Shown here in pieces: positions 1 through 12,129 of a stretch of 64,000 bases of DNA. The stretch's first letter is position 1; every line of letters begins with the position of its first letter. Origin of the DNA: Zeugodacus cucurbitae (Eukaryota > Arthropoda > Insecta > Diptera > Tephritidae); contig NC_071670.1 of the NCBI RefSeq assembly GCF_028554725.1, positions 51,635,501 to 51,699,500 on the forward strand, given 5' to 3'. The notes below the pieces were generated by a model, which saw only the letters and a program-made list of their open reading frames with translations, did no database searches and was not told where the DNA came from. The position numbers and the translations under genes were made by a program.

Positions 1-476
1 TAAGGATTTCTATCGGTTCTCTGATTTACTAATAAAATTGTGCGGTTGAATGTCAACTGTACATTAGTGTCAATATTAGAAACCATTTGTTTTTGTTTGA
101 AGCTTTGGGTTTAACGGTTTTATGCTAATGATGATGATAGTTTTTTCCTTCCTTACCAAATCATATCAGTGAAAGCCTTTATGATTAACTCAGCCTCGGT
201 TGCTGCTTAAGACCAAGCCTTGACGGCAAACCGCTCAGAAATTGAGATTTCGTTGCTTCACAACTTCAGGTTTTACCAGAAAATGATTGATAGTTGTAAT
301 TAGCCTAACTCAATGCCTACATTTTTATGAAGTTTTGATAGTCCTCGAAGCCAAGTCGTCGAGCTCGTCTTAGACTTTTTCCTTTAAAGTTAGATTTGAC
401 AACGCATATGGTCAGTAATCTGGAGTATATATAACACAGCCCGACAAAATTAAAAAAAAATGTTTGCTTCTTTGAA
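1..476. other. Unannotated AT-rich sequence
   Basis: No gene, RNA or repeat with recognisable ends was seen. No open frame of useful length is present. Confidence 0.5.
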
Positions 477-481
477 TTTAT

Positions 482-762
482 CAACTGATTCTAGTTAATT
501 TGGGCGCGTTAAATTCAAATCTGTAATCAGTTTGTCTCTATCAGCTCTAGTTTTCATGATATAGCTTTTTTATACCCTCAGCTTAACTTATGACCTGAAA
601 AAAAAAATTCGGTAAAAAATATTTCCCTTAAAATTAGCAACTGATTCTAGTACGCTGAATTAAAATCTGTAATCAGTTTGTCTCTATCTTACTTTTTATT
701 ATTTTTTCAGGTCATAAGTTAAGTGGATGGTATAAAAAAGCTATATCATGAAAACTAGAGCT
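482..762. repeat. Foldback repeat with direct and inverted arms
   Basis: The arm at 543-607 (AGCTCTAGTTTTCATGATAT..., ending in ACCTGAAAAAA) is found again in reverse complement at 702-762. About 61 bases align with three mismatches, clustered near 577-583, across a loop of about 95 bases. A second, direct repeat lies just outside and inside the left arm: CAACTGATTCTAGT plus AATCTGTAATCAGTTTGTCTCTA occur at 482-541 and again at 639-687. The inverted arms could form a long hairpin. It may be a small foldback transposon or the end of a larger element. No target-site duplication was identified. Confidence 0.8.
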
Positions 763-1534
763 TTTTTTGTGAACTCATGTTTGTTACTAAGAATTTAGTA
801 GTAGGTATAAGCTACTAGTTCAGTTATTCTCGCACGCATAAGTTATTTTTCATCAACCTTATCCTCCAGACGTTCCCCAGATTGATAATTTTGCTTATTT
901 CAAATGTTTTTCTCATTTACCTTGCCAATTGTCGATGAAACACAACCTTAAAGCCTTTCTTTTGCATACAGAATACCCAAGATATCATTAAATTACTCAA
1001 ATATATTTTTTTTTATATCTAATCAGATTATTTGTATATTTTATCCTACATTCGATCTTACTCTCTACCACTGTAAGCAAATACGTACTCATACACGCAA
1101 ATATTTTTCTGCGATTTTTCATGCTCGAAAGTTCATTACGCGCGACAATTGGAATTGGCTCTCGAATTACAATAATGCCAACACACGTAGGTACTAAAAC
1201 TCACACACTCACACACACAGATACACAAATGTGGGTAGCTTTGCATCCCATTGCATCAGTTTGCAATTCAATACCCCATAACAGACCGCAATCAACTCGC
1301 CAATCTCCACACAATTCTCACACTGCTTAGCATGTGGCAATCACGTTTCGCGTGACAATTCCCTCCACTCTGGCCACAGGTGTGTATGCATGTGTGCATT
1401 TGTATGTGTATGCGGTTGCGCGTGTAATCGCATAAAAGTGATAAAAGCATATGACACCATTTCGTTAGAAAATATGCATAAAATAGATTGTTGTGTTGAC
1501 ATTTCCGCCAAAGCATATCAAAATGAACGCTTCA

Positions 1535-1565
<31 letters not shown>

Positions 1566-2273
1566 ATCATACATACATATGTACATATAACCACACAACC
1601 TACATTCGTTCACTCCTTAAAAAACAAGCTATCATAATAATAACAACAACACGTTAATAATAACAACCCTAATCGGACTTGTTACGGTTGTGGCGCGACG
1701 TCATCGCCGTTTGATCGTCAACCGTGTACATAATCGGGGTTGATTAAGGTGATTGTAAGTTTGTTAAATTGATGGTGCCACCTAGGACAATTGTTAGCGG
1801 TAAACTGAAACTTTAAATCATGCGAAACAACTAGCAATTAAAAAATTAAACGAGAGGGGAAAATTGTTGAAACTACTGCACTCGTGCGCAACGTGCATTT
1901 AGTGCGGCATGTGGGACTTATAGAAGGAAAGTACGTGGTTTAGGAGAATGTTGAGTTGTAAATCCAGGATGTGTTTATATAGAAGTTATAGAATACAAGT
2001 TCCGCTCAAAATTCTAACCTGTGTCTTTGAGATAAGTTTCCGATAGTTAAACATTATTTAAAGTTGTGTCGAATATATCTAGATTTTCTGCTCACGAAAA
2101 TTGAAAATTAAAGTAGTTAAAGAAAGTCTTAATGGTATGATTATCTCATAAAATCTTTGGGGTATCCAATATCCTTCATCTTTCTCAAATATTTCGAGTT
2201 GGTCGTGCATCGTATACTTACAAAACTGATTTTCCGTCCATTCAAACGATCTGTGATACATGTACATATAAAA
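763..2273. other. Unique-looking AT-rich sequence
   Basis: Nothing is recognised except an AC microsatellite at 1535-1561 and scattered CACACA/TGTATG runs. A short less AT-rich stretch at about 1680-1800 has no recognised motif or reading frame. Short open frames here are low-complexity and not convincing. Confidence 0.4.
1535..1561. repeat. (AC)n microsatellite
   Basis: About 13 uninterrupted AC dinucleotides, seen directly. Confidence 0.97.
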
Positions 2274-2892
2274 GGTTTTTCAATAAGAAAAAAAAGCTAA
2301 ATAAAACAATATCAATGGAATTCTTTATTTCTTTGAAAGTACGTTCGATGTCATTACGTATGGAACTCGATTTCTTTTGCATGACCATCACGGACATGCT
2401 TGCAAAAGTCGAGACGCTTTCGTGAAATAACGCGTTCACCAAATTTGGTTTTCAATAAATCGATTGTGACATTCGCTGGTGGCTTGTCACACCTTCCTTT
2501 TGGAACCACATATTGTCCAAGTCCATATCATCCACTTCGGACCAAAAATATTCGGTTATAATTGAGCGGTAGCGATTCCCATTCACAGTAACGTGCCGGT
2601 CTTTATCATCACGGAAGAACTACGGCCCAATGACGCCGCCTGCCCATAAACCGCACCAATTTTTACGGGATACAATGAAGACTCATGGAGTACGTGTGTG
2701 TTTTGCTTATTCACGAAGCCATTTGGCCAGAAATCAGCCTCATTATAAATTGGACGTAGCGCTTTTAAAGTTGAGGCCACTGACTCCGAATTTCGGTAGT
2801 AAATTTTAATAATTTCGACTCGTTCTTGGATCGTATATCTTTCCATGATGAAAAGGCGTCGTTTGCTGTCCCTATCGGCCTACTTTTGTAGC
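2274..2892 (-). pseudogene. Tc1/mariner-type transposase, internally deleted copy (copy A)
   Basis: Reading the minus strand, a start at 2846 gives MERYTIQERVEIIKIYYRNS, the N-terminal helix-turn-helix segment of a transposase family common in insects. After LRPIYN the frame jumps directly to EADFWPNGFVNKQN, the region around the first catalytic aspartate (usually DEAHFW), so most of the DNA-binding half is missing. Downstream, with frame breaks, come HVTVNGNRYRS, EVDDMDLDNMWFQ and FGERVISR, then a stop at 2354-2356 just after EIEFHT. The D3 block (DLTPLDYFLWG) is absent. A shared 5' end, CTACTTTTGTAG on the plus strand, lies at 2880-2891, and GGTTTTTCAATAAG near 2274 marks the other end. This copy cannot encode an active enzyme. 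Family placement is from recognised motifs; end positions are approximate. Confidence 0.85.
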
Positions 2893-3369
2893 ATCTCTCG
2901 AATTTTGTTGAGGCCATCAAGTTTATATTGGATAGAATACATAAAGACCCATAATTATTTCCTACATCCTTTTCCATGATCGTTCTATGAGCTGATTATC
3001 GGATTTAGAAGTCTTATGGTTTTTTTAGTTCGATACAAGAGCTTTCGAGTAATTCTTTGGTTGAATTTCTAAACCAAAGTTGTTTTTGATGTCAATGTTG
3101 GTTTAAAGATAGATCAAATCGAAATTATGATAACCAACAGTACCATGAGTGCCAAAACGCGAGGTCTCTGACGGGGTCTCGGAGGATAAAAGATAATTCA
3201 TCTAACCTTCAGCCACCATAAGGTCTATTCACCGTGGTTTGCTATCTAATTTAGCGATGACGATCCTATCTCCGGAGTTTTTTGAACTAATGGATGAGAA
3301 ATTGTATGGTATCATATAAAATGGTAGAAAATTTATAAAATTTTGAAGACTAGCCTCTATATTTTCTTC
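2893..3369. other. Unannotated spacer before the tandem duplication
   Basis: AT-rich sequence with no recognised motif. It ends where the duplicated unit begins at 3370. Confidence 0.4.
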
Positions 3370-6153
3370 TTAAATACATCAAACTATAAAATATATAAAC
3401 TATTCTTCTACTCATCTTCCCAACTGGTAGCTAAATAAACCGCTCTCCTCTGCTGTAGCGTGTCAAAAAACATGTCACAAACTATTGGCTTTGTAATGCA
3501 AATTGAAACGGCTTGAAAATTCACACTACCTTAACAGGCGACGAGGGTACCTTACATTTAGCTTACATTCATTTACATTTCTACTGTTTTTTTGTATTGT
3601 TGTTGTTGTATTTTTTATGCTTTTATACGCTGATGGCACCTCAATGAGGTACCACTTAAACTGACAATCTGCATTCAAATTGTTGTTTAACAACACGTTT
3701 TGACTGCGACAATAAATGCTTTTGGGCGCGTGAGCGAAAAAAACACAGTGAATATGTCATACGTGCGCACAATAAATTGCCAACAAGCAAGCAAGGACAA
3801 TTTCTTTAGGGTTGACACAGGCAAAGTAGAGCGAGTAGCAAGTCAGAAAAAAAGGGTTCCACTGCATTTCATTTAGTGTTATCAAGCACATTTTTCATGT
3901 GCGCTACCGTTTATATTGTACAACCCCCTCATGTGGCTCACTTGTAACTAATATACATATAGGTATTGTATAGGGTGGTTCGTATGGATTGAATATTATT
4001 TTTTTTAACAATTTTGAAAAAAAAAATTAAATTTCATATTTACTAACGAAATCATTCTGCAAGATAGCCAAAGTTCCAGATCATATAAGAGACCCAAAAC
4101 GGCATATGATGATGTCAAAAAATATTGAGACCTCCACCCATTACTCCTAACAAATATGGATTTTTTATACAAATATTGATATGGTTCTCTTTAAAAAGGT
4201 TTACTCTTTCGAAAAAACCATATTAGCAATTTTATTATTTTATTCTTTAAAAAGTAATAATTTTCGGACCACCCTGTAAGTCCTACAAGCAAGTGCGTGT
4301 GGTATACTCACAAAGGTACTCTAGTATTTATACAAGTTAACTGTTCAAGTGTTTTGCAACAGTTGCTGTAGTAGTTGTTGCTGATAGCCGGTTATGTGGT
4401 GGCTGACAACCCCTAAATTTACCTTAAAACTCTCAAATGCACAATTTATCATTTGGCAACGATGAGCTGCGATTACGAATTTGACAAGCGCATCTCGCAC
4501 GATGCCACTGACATATGTACTCTTATGTGCGAATGAAATATATGTCTCTACATAAATATAAGGTTGCTATGATGCATAGAATTTAAATGTGCCCATTCGT
4601 GTGTCTGGCTGTCAGGCTGCCGTGCCTGTCAATCCTTTGAATTGTTGCTACATATGTATGTATATACGCCCAACGCCACTAAATTGTCCCTTCGTCCTTG
4701 TGAGTCTCAGTCAGTTTTCGTACGTTTGTACTGCTTTCTCTCGTAAATCTGTATCAGATGTGACCCAATGGTGTAGTTGTGTATATTTTTTATGACCAAC
4801 GCTGGTACCATTACCAAACCATTACATTTTGCCTCTTGTTTTATATTCCTCTCGATTCGGGTAGGGGATTTTCCTTTTCATGTTTTTCGTGCTTGTTTTA
4901 CTTTTTATTACATTGTGTAGAATTTTTCCTCATTTTGGTTTTCATGGTTCATAATTTTGATTTCATTCAATGTTCAAGTTCATTTAGAAAATAAAAAATC
5001 ATGAAGGGTTAACTAACTAATATCTTTCACATATGTATGTACATGGGTGTGTGTTGCAACTGCAAGCCAAATGTGACAGGTTGTGCATATTGTTGCAATA
5101 AATTGTTATTGCTTAGCAATTTGTTGCCTCACTTCGTCGTATGCTGCAACATCTGCTTGGATATGGGTGAATTTGTAAGCAGAAGGCAAGGTCGTTTCAG
5201 TTATTGTCAAGGAACAAGTGTAAAGCTATGTGTATACAATTTTAAGCATGGTTGGGGTTAAGTCTAATGTTTCTGGAATTTCAAAAGGATTTTATAGACA
5301 TTATAAGGCGTGGAATCTGTATTATTATTTGTATACTTTATTTCCTTTTTATTATTTCAACGCTGAGCATTTTTATTGTTGTAATATATAAAAACCATAC
5401 ACTTAATGGCCTTCTCGAGTATGTAAAACAGGGAGGAATAGAAGCTAGGCCTTGATAAAGGTGTTGTGTAGTACAAGTCACTTCTTTAGTGAGCAACAAC
5501 CTAACGTTTTGTAAAAAGAAGGAATTTGTTGCAAGAGTTTCGCTTATTGCGTTTTGATTAGTCTTATTTGTCTTTCGTAATCCTGATTGTTCCTTGTTGT
5601 TGTTGTTGTAGCGACAGAAATCATTCATCATAATATTTTAAAGAAAGCTTTAAATTTTATAGTCTGTTTCCACAATGTAAACCCGACTGTCGCGGGATCG
5701 TTCAATGTCTCCGCTTCCGGCTAAGACATGGAAACTCACAAACCAAAAAGCAATAATTACACCACACAAATATTAGTTTGTCACGTCCCCTTCGACCAAA
5801 GTTCGCTGTTCCGTCTCGAAAAAAAAAAACAGAAGTAAACGGTGTAAAGCCTCGTACCGAGACGTAGTTGTTCATTGGGAAGAGCGGATTCAACAACACA
5901 ATTGTAGTTTTCGACGAAAAATAAATAGGGACGCTTTTGCATATAAAAATAATTTCTAATTTTGAGGGATAATGGATGTCCCAAAATTCGAACCGTGGGC
6001 TGCTGGAGTTAATGATCGAGCTATTGGTACCAAAATACGACCTTTTTAGAATATAAATATTAACTGTAGTATAATATTTGGATTTTGTTTTATGTGTCTT
6101 AGGTTTTATCACTTCGACTAGTCGTTAAATAGTTCTGCTAGAGTTTCAGTGTT
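3370..6153. repeat. Tandem segmental duplication, copy 1 (2,784 bp)
   Basis: Every position in 3370-6153 is matched by the base 2,784 positions further on. The offset stays constant across the unit, so there are no indels. The only difference I found by eye is A at 5351 versus G at 8135. Left of the unit the match breaks at 3369 (C versus T at 6153), and right of copy 2 it breaks at 8941. A 3-base TTA is shared at 3370-3372, 6154-6156 and 8938-8940, so the junction can be placed anywhere within it. The unit holds a 306-bp MITE and otherwise unrecognised AT-rich DNA. A 136-codon minus-strand frame (5702-6112) has no recognisable domain and looks like a chance frame. Confidence 0.95.
3971..4276. 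mobile_element. Small MITE with AGGGTGGTYCG ends (in duplication copy 1)
   Basis: The left end reads TA|TAGGGTGGTTCG and the right end, in reverse complement, reads TA|CAGGGTGGTCCG. These are short terminal inverted repeats flanked by TA on both sides, as expected for non-autonomous Tc1/mariner-group elements. It is 306 bp, AT-rich and without coding capacity. Confidence 0.7.
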
Positions 6154-8940
6154 TTAAATACATCAAACTATAAAATATATAAACTATTCTTCTACTCATC
6201 TTCCCAACTGGTAGCTAAATAAACCGCTCTCCTCTGCTGTAGCGTGTCAAAAAACATGTCACAAACTATTGGCTTTGTAATGCAAATTGAAACGGCTTGA
6301 AAATTCACACTACCTTAACAGGCGACGAGGGTACCTTACATTTAGCTTACATTCATTTACATTTCTACTGTTTTTTTGTATTGTTGTTGTTGTATTTTTT
6401 ATGCTTTTATACGCTGATGGCACCTCAATGAGGTACCACTTAAACTGACAATCTGCATTCAAATTGTTGTTTAACAACACGTTTTGACTGCGACAATAAA
6501 TGCTTTTGGGCGCGTGAGCGAAAAAAACACAGTGAATATGTCATACGTGCGCACAATAAATTGCCAACAAGCAAGCAAGGACAATTTCTTTAGGGTTGAC
6601 ACAGGCAAAGTAGAGCGAGTAGCAAGTCAGAAAAAAAGGGTTCCACTGCATTTCATTTAGTGTTATCAAGCACATTTTTCATGTGCGCTACCGTTTATAT
6701 TGTACAACCCCCTCATGTGGCTCACTTGTAACTAATATACATATAGGTATTGTATAGGGTGGTTCGTATGGATTGAATATTATTTTTTTTAACAATTTTG
6801 AAAAAAAAAATTAAATTTCATATTTACTAACGAAATCATTCTGCAAGATAGCCAAAGTTCCAGATCATATAAGAGACCCAAAACGGCATATGATGATGTC
6901 AAAAAATATTGAGACCTCCACCCATTACTCCTAACAAATATGGATTTTTTATACAAATATTGATATGGTTCTCTTTAAAAAGGTTTACTCTTTCGAAAAA
7001 ACCATATTAGCAATTTTATTATTTTATTCTTTAAAAAGTAATAATTTTCGGACCACCCTGTAAGTCCTACAAGCAAGTGCGTGTGGTATACTCACAAAGG
7101 TACTCTAGTATTTATACAAGTTAACTGTTCAAGTGTTTTGCAACAGTTGCTGTAGTAGTTGTTGCTGATAGCCGGTTATGTGGTGGCTGACAACCCCTAA
7201 ATTTACCTTAAAACTCTCAAATGCACAATTTATCATTTGGCAACGATGAGCTGCGATTACGAATTTGACAAGCGCATCTCGCACGATGCCACTGACATAT
7301 GTACTCTTATGTGCGAATGAAATATATGTCTCTACATAAATATAAGGTTGCTATGATGCATAGAATTTAAATGTGCCCATTCGTGTGTCTGGCTGTCAGG
7401 CTGCCGTGCCTGTCAATCCTTTGAATTGTTGCTACATATGTATGTATATACGCCCAACGCCACTAAATTGTCCCTTCGTCCTTGTGAGTCTCAGTCAGTT
7501 TTCGTACGTTTGTACTGCTTTCTCTCGTAAATCTGTATCAGATGTGACCCAATGGTGTAGTTGTGTATATTTTTTATGACCAACGCTGGTACCATTACCA
7601 AACCATTACATTTTGCCTCTTGTTTTATATTCCTCTCGATTCGGGTAGGGGATTTTCCTTTTCATGTTTTTCGTGCTTGTTTTACTTTTTATTACATTGT
7701 GTAGAATTTTTCCTCATTTTGGTTTTCATGGTTCATAATTTTGATTTCATTCAATGTTCAAGTTCATTTAGAAAATAAAAAATCATGAAGGGTTAACTAA
7801 CTAATATCTTTCACATATGTATGTACATGGGTGTGTGTTGCAACTGCAAGCCAAATGTGACAGGTTGTGCATATTGTTGCAATAAATTGTTATTGCTTAG
7901 CAATTTGTTGCCTCACTTCGTCGTATGCTGCAACATCTGCTTGGATATGGGTGAATTTGTAAGCAGAAGGCAAGGTCGTTTCAGTTATTGTCAAGGAACA
8001 AGTGTAAAGCTATGTGTATACAATTTTAAGCATGGTTGGGGTTAAGTCTAATGTTTCTGGAATTTCAAAAGGATTTTATAGACATTATAAGGCGTGGAAT
8101 CTGTATTATTATTTGTATACTTTATTTCCTTTTTGTTATTTCAACGCTGAGCATTTTTATTGTTGTAATATATAAAAACCATACACTTAATGGCCTTCTC
8201 GAGTATGTAAAACAGGGAGGAATAGAAGCTAGGCCTTGATAAAGGTGTTGTGTAGTACAAGTCACTTCTTTAGTGAGCAACAACCTAACGTTTTGTAAAA
8301 AGAAGGAATTTGTTGCAAGAGTTTCGCTTATTGCGTTTTGATTAGTCTTATTTGTCTTTCGTAATCCTGATTGTTCCTTGTTGTTGTTGTTGTAGCGACA
8401 GAAATCATTCATCATAATATTTTAAAGAAAGCTTTAAATTTTATAGTCTGTTTCCACAATGTAAACCCGACTGTCGCGGGATCGTTCAATGTCTCCGCTT
8501 CCGGCTAAGACATGGAAACTCACAAACCAAAAAGCAATAATTACACCACACAAATATTAGTTTGTCACGTCCCCTTCGACCAAAGTTCGCTGTTCCGTCT
8601 CGAAAAAAAAAAACAGAAGTAAACGGTGTAAAGCCTCGTACCGAGACGTAGTTGTTCATTGGGAAGAGCGGATTCAACAACACAATTGTAGTTTTCGACG
8701 AAAAATAAATAGGGACGCTTTTGCATATAAAAATAATTTCTAATTTTGAGGGATAATGGATGTCCCAAAATTCGAACCGTGGGCTGCTGGAGTTAATGAT
8801 CGAGCTATTGGTACCAAAATACGACCTTTTTAGAATATAAATATTAACTGTAGTATAATATTTGGATTTTGTTTTATGTGTCTTAGGTTTTATCACTTCG
8901 ACTAGTCGTTAAATAGTTCTGCTAGAGTTTCAGTGTTTTA
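6154..8940. repeat. Tandem segmental duplication, copy 2
   Basis: Second copy of the 2,784-bp unit, head-to-tail with the first. It matches copy 1 base for base except G at 8135 (A at 5351). The boundary lies within the shared TTA at 6154-6156, and the unit ends at 8937-8940, where unique sequence (GTCAATGGGT) starts. Near-identity means either a very recent duplication or an assembly artefact, such as two haplotypes joined in series. Confidence 0.95.
6755..7060. mobile_element. Small MITE with AGGGTGGTYCG ends (in duplication copy 2)
   Basis: Exact duplicate of the element at 3971-4276, carried along by the tandem duplication rather than by a second insertion: the flanks are identical too. 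Confidence 0.7.
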
Positions 8941-9290
8941 GTCAATGGGTCTCAATTTCTGTTGTTCATAATTTTGACATAGATACGGCAATAGAAATGT
9001 AAGAGGGTGTATAAATACTTTCAAGATGTGGAGGCGAGCATAGGAAGTGGCATCGATACTAAGATTCTTCACAAAGTCCGATACACCAGGCGCAGAAATA
9101 TGAGCGGTTAATTGTTTTTATTCTCTTGGATGATAGATTGTGTTCTCTTCTTACTCTCTGCTTATCGTATTGAATAAATTTACTGCGGTAGAGAGGTATG
9201 TTTGACTAAAATCTAATCCGCTTGATTTAACTTATTTACTGGTGGTTTTAAAATCAGAAATAAATATCTTGCACTAAAACTTATAATTAA
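8941..9290. other. Unannotated spacer
   Basis: Nothing recognised. It ends with the TTAA (9287-9290) flanking the next element. Confidence 0.4.
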
Positions 9291-9961
9291 GGGTACCATG
9301 TGACACTTTCAAAAAAGCGATTTATTAGCTTTTTCGATAGTTTACACTTTCAAAAATATCGTGTGTAATCGGTAAGGTTGTATGTTAAATCGTTTTTTTA
9401 ATGACAGCGTTGTAAAGAGCGATCGCGATCAGGTATAAACCGCTATAATTGTAATTTTAAACGCGTTTTTTTTTTCAAAAGTATTTTTTTTTTTCAAAAT
9501 TGCTGACATCATAACTTAGCGAGAAATTGACTGATCGATTTCAATTTGAAACTGAATATTCCTGATTATATTTACTATACAATGTCTTCCGATCTTTTTG
9601 ATTGGTTTAAAATTGTCAATTTGGCATTAAAAAACTACCTTTTTTTGTTCAGCACATTAATTTTCATTTTGTTAATTTTTCAATTTTTTCAAAAATCGTA
9701 GGCCATTGTACAGGAAATATATTAAACTTTAATAACGTTTTTGATTTTTGTTTTTACCTACTTATCCGGCCGGAATCATGTAAACAGTTGGGGAACTTTT
9801 TTTTTGCATAAATTCGTTATTTTTCAATATTAAAAAGAAAAAAAAAAATATAGCTGAAATACACCTTATTATGTCCAAAAAACTTCGAAACATTTGATAG
9901 AGTACTTCCTATAATAAAAATTCGCGAAAATCGGCTAATTTTTCATGGGTCACACAGTCCC
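9291..9961 (-). mobile_element. TTAA-flanked AT-rich non-autonomous element (family 1)
   Basis: TTAA at 9287-9290 and 9962-9965 brackets 671 bp. The left end is GGGTACCATGTGACAC; the right end in reverse complement is GGGACTGTGTGACCCATG, so the terminal repeats are short and imperfect. Read on the minus strand the body matches the elements at 58545-59157 and 15823-16210 (shared GGACATAATAAGGT, CCGGCCGGAAT-like and TTAACAAAATG blocks). The shared core AAAACGCGTTT lies at about 9456-9476 in minus orientation. TTAA target duplication is known for piggyBac and Sola3 elements. Ends starting GGGG rather than CCC make the superfamily uncertain. No coding capacity. Confidence 0.75.
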
Positions 9962-10059
9962 TTAAGGTAGACACCTTTCTATTTATAATTTAATTTTATA
10001 CTGTTTCCCAATTCTTTGTTACAAGATTTATGCAATGCATATCTAATTCTATTGCCAAT

Positions 10060-10228
10060 TCAAGAGTTCCAGTTATGGTGAACTTCGAGTTAGGGAAGTT
10101 TAAATTATGGAAGGAAATTTAGATGAAATTCGATTTCTAAACAAAATTGATTTCTAAATTTCCAAAGCAAAAGTTTGAGTTATGGAGATCTTCGAGTTAT
10201 AGAAGTTCGAGTTATGGAAGTTCCACTG
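10060..10228 (-). mobile_element. End fragment of a pogo/Tigger-like element
   Basis: In reverse complement the segment starts CAGTGGAACTTCCATAACTC next to a TA at 10229-10230, and repeats CTTCYATAACTCGAA-like units about four times inward (around 10210, 10190, 10090 and 10070). CAGTRGAAC-type ends with subterminal AACTCGAA repeats and a TA target are typical of pogo/Tigger elements in insects. The opposite end and any transposase are missing, so this is a fragment. The inner limit is approximate. Confidence 0.6.
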
Positions 10229-10230
10229 TA

Positions 10231-12129
10231 TTTACCGCTTTTCAATTTTGAAACTAAAGGTATGAATACAGTAAACAATTTGCTCTGCTTACTACTTAAA
10301 ATTTGTGTTGGAGTAATAGGGGATCACTATTTGCCGAGAGGATGAGTTTTAAAGCAAGCTTATTACCGCTGACCTTTGGAATATAGCATTGAATTTGATA
10401 TCGCATAGTACACTGAAGTATCTTATAAAAATTAATAGCTGACACGCATATTAGTTTTACTGTTAATTTTGTACGCAGTATTAATGCTTACAGAAGATTT
10501 TACGGTTTTCTTTGACTAACTATTCCTTAAAACAATGCCGCAAGTATTCATTCATTCATAACGAGTTCACCTAAATAATCACACATAAAAATACCTGCTT
10601 AAATATTTTACGTGATAATCAAATTTATGAACTTGAAGAAAGCAACTGCAAGCAACGATCACTACTGCCCTAAAACGCTACTATTTTACGCGTGAACTTT
10701 TCAAGTTGCGCCCTCAGCCCGCCTACGAAACATAATTATTAGGTATAAGCCAGTATTGGCCGTAAACAAAGTGTACGGTGTTAGGCTATTTCATGAATAT
10801 CTATATGCCTCGCTAAGTATCTTCGTTAACCCCAAATTAGGCAACTCCACTTAATGGTGTCAAGCACAAGCTATTAAAGTAACTAAGAAAGTTATTATAC
10901 TTGTATGTATAAACCAAGATGCTCAGTGATGTGATGGCACTGACGGTTGTTGCGTATTAATAATGAATGCACACTTTACCCTTGGAGAATTTTCAACTCC
11001 TCCCCGATGTGCGAACTTGGTGAATGTGTTAAGAAAAAAAAGCAACAACAACAAAAGCCAGCAACTTATTTAGCCACAAAATATGCCACAAAAACCTAAT
11101 GAGCTCGAGGGGTAAATACGCGTTGAAAGCAAGTTTATGCTAATATATGTTTGTATGTGGTTATTGTTGTTGTTATTTTCGGCTTTCGCACCTTTATTGG
11201 CTGTTTAGTTGTTGTTGTTGCTTTTGCGTTATTTTTTCATAATTAACTATCTTCATGACGTTTTAAGTATAACATTGTCAACAGGCCATAAGAACAGTTG
11301 TCGCCCCTTCCACATACACACACACTCACATTCAGTCAGAGAAGCGTGCATAAATACCGTTGAGGGGGCAGGACATTTGCACACCGTGAACGCGCGACAA
11401 AACATCTGTGAACATATATGAAATTCGTCCATTCATACTTGCTGCAACAACAACAACATCAACAATCGAGGAAACAATATATAATTATTATTGCTGTAAT
11501 GATTTCATAATCATATTTTGTGTGCAGGTCAACCCACCGAAAATGTCCCCCTCCTTCCCCTTAACTTCGTGTTGTTTGCAACAAATTCGATACATTCACA
11601 TTGTTCACTCGTTTGTCACACACTGCTCACAGCGGGTATACGCCCCCGGGAGCTCCTGCTGTGTTTAACGAGGTTGCTGCAAGGACTGTCTGGAATACAG
11701 TGGTTACTTTTGAGAATTTTGTTAGAGTTTTTAGTTGGTATACTTGTTTTTGGAACAAGTCAGCTTCTAGCTACATATGTCAACAAACAACAGAACTTTA
11801 TATGACGCTAGATTCGGATCTTCGAAACAGTGCTCATTTTTAGTAGAATGATCTTGGTGTATTATACCATCGAAAATTCAAAGAACAAGAAAGTACTCTC
11901 TCAGCGAACTGAGCTAAAATGCTTCTTGTTACAGTCGAGACAGGCGTTTAGGAAGTTTTTCTCAGGAAGATATGTATATGGAACCTGTCAGTATCGATAT
12001 CATTAAATTTTTAAATTATTTTGTTCGAAAGGTACCTTTGAAGTCAACTAAATTATGGGCAACATATATTCGACAATTTGATCCATATATTCGTCCAATA
12101 GAATAACGAAAACCATCATAAATAGTACA
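10231..12129. other. Unique-looking sequence without a supported gene
   Basis: AT-rich with GTTGTT runs near 11203-11222. Overlapping short frames at 11408-11843 share no domain and carry low-complexity runs. Nothing else recognised. Confidence 0.4.

Noticed and set aside
5985..6002. GGTTCGAAT on the minus strand resembling a tRNA T-loop (also at 8769)
   Set aside because: Flanking bases do not pair as a T-stem and no other tRNA arms fit.
5702..6112. 136-codon minus frame present twice (also 8486-8896)
   Set aside because: Its repetition is explained by the tandem duplication. No domain was recognised.
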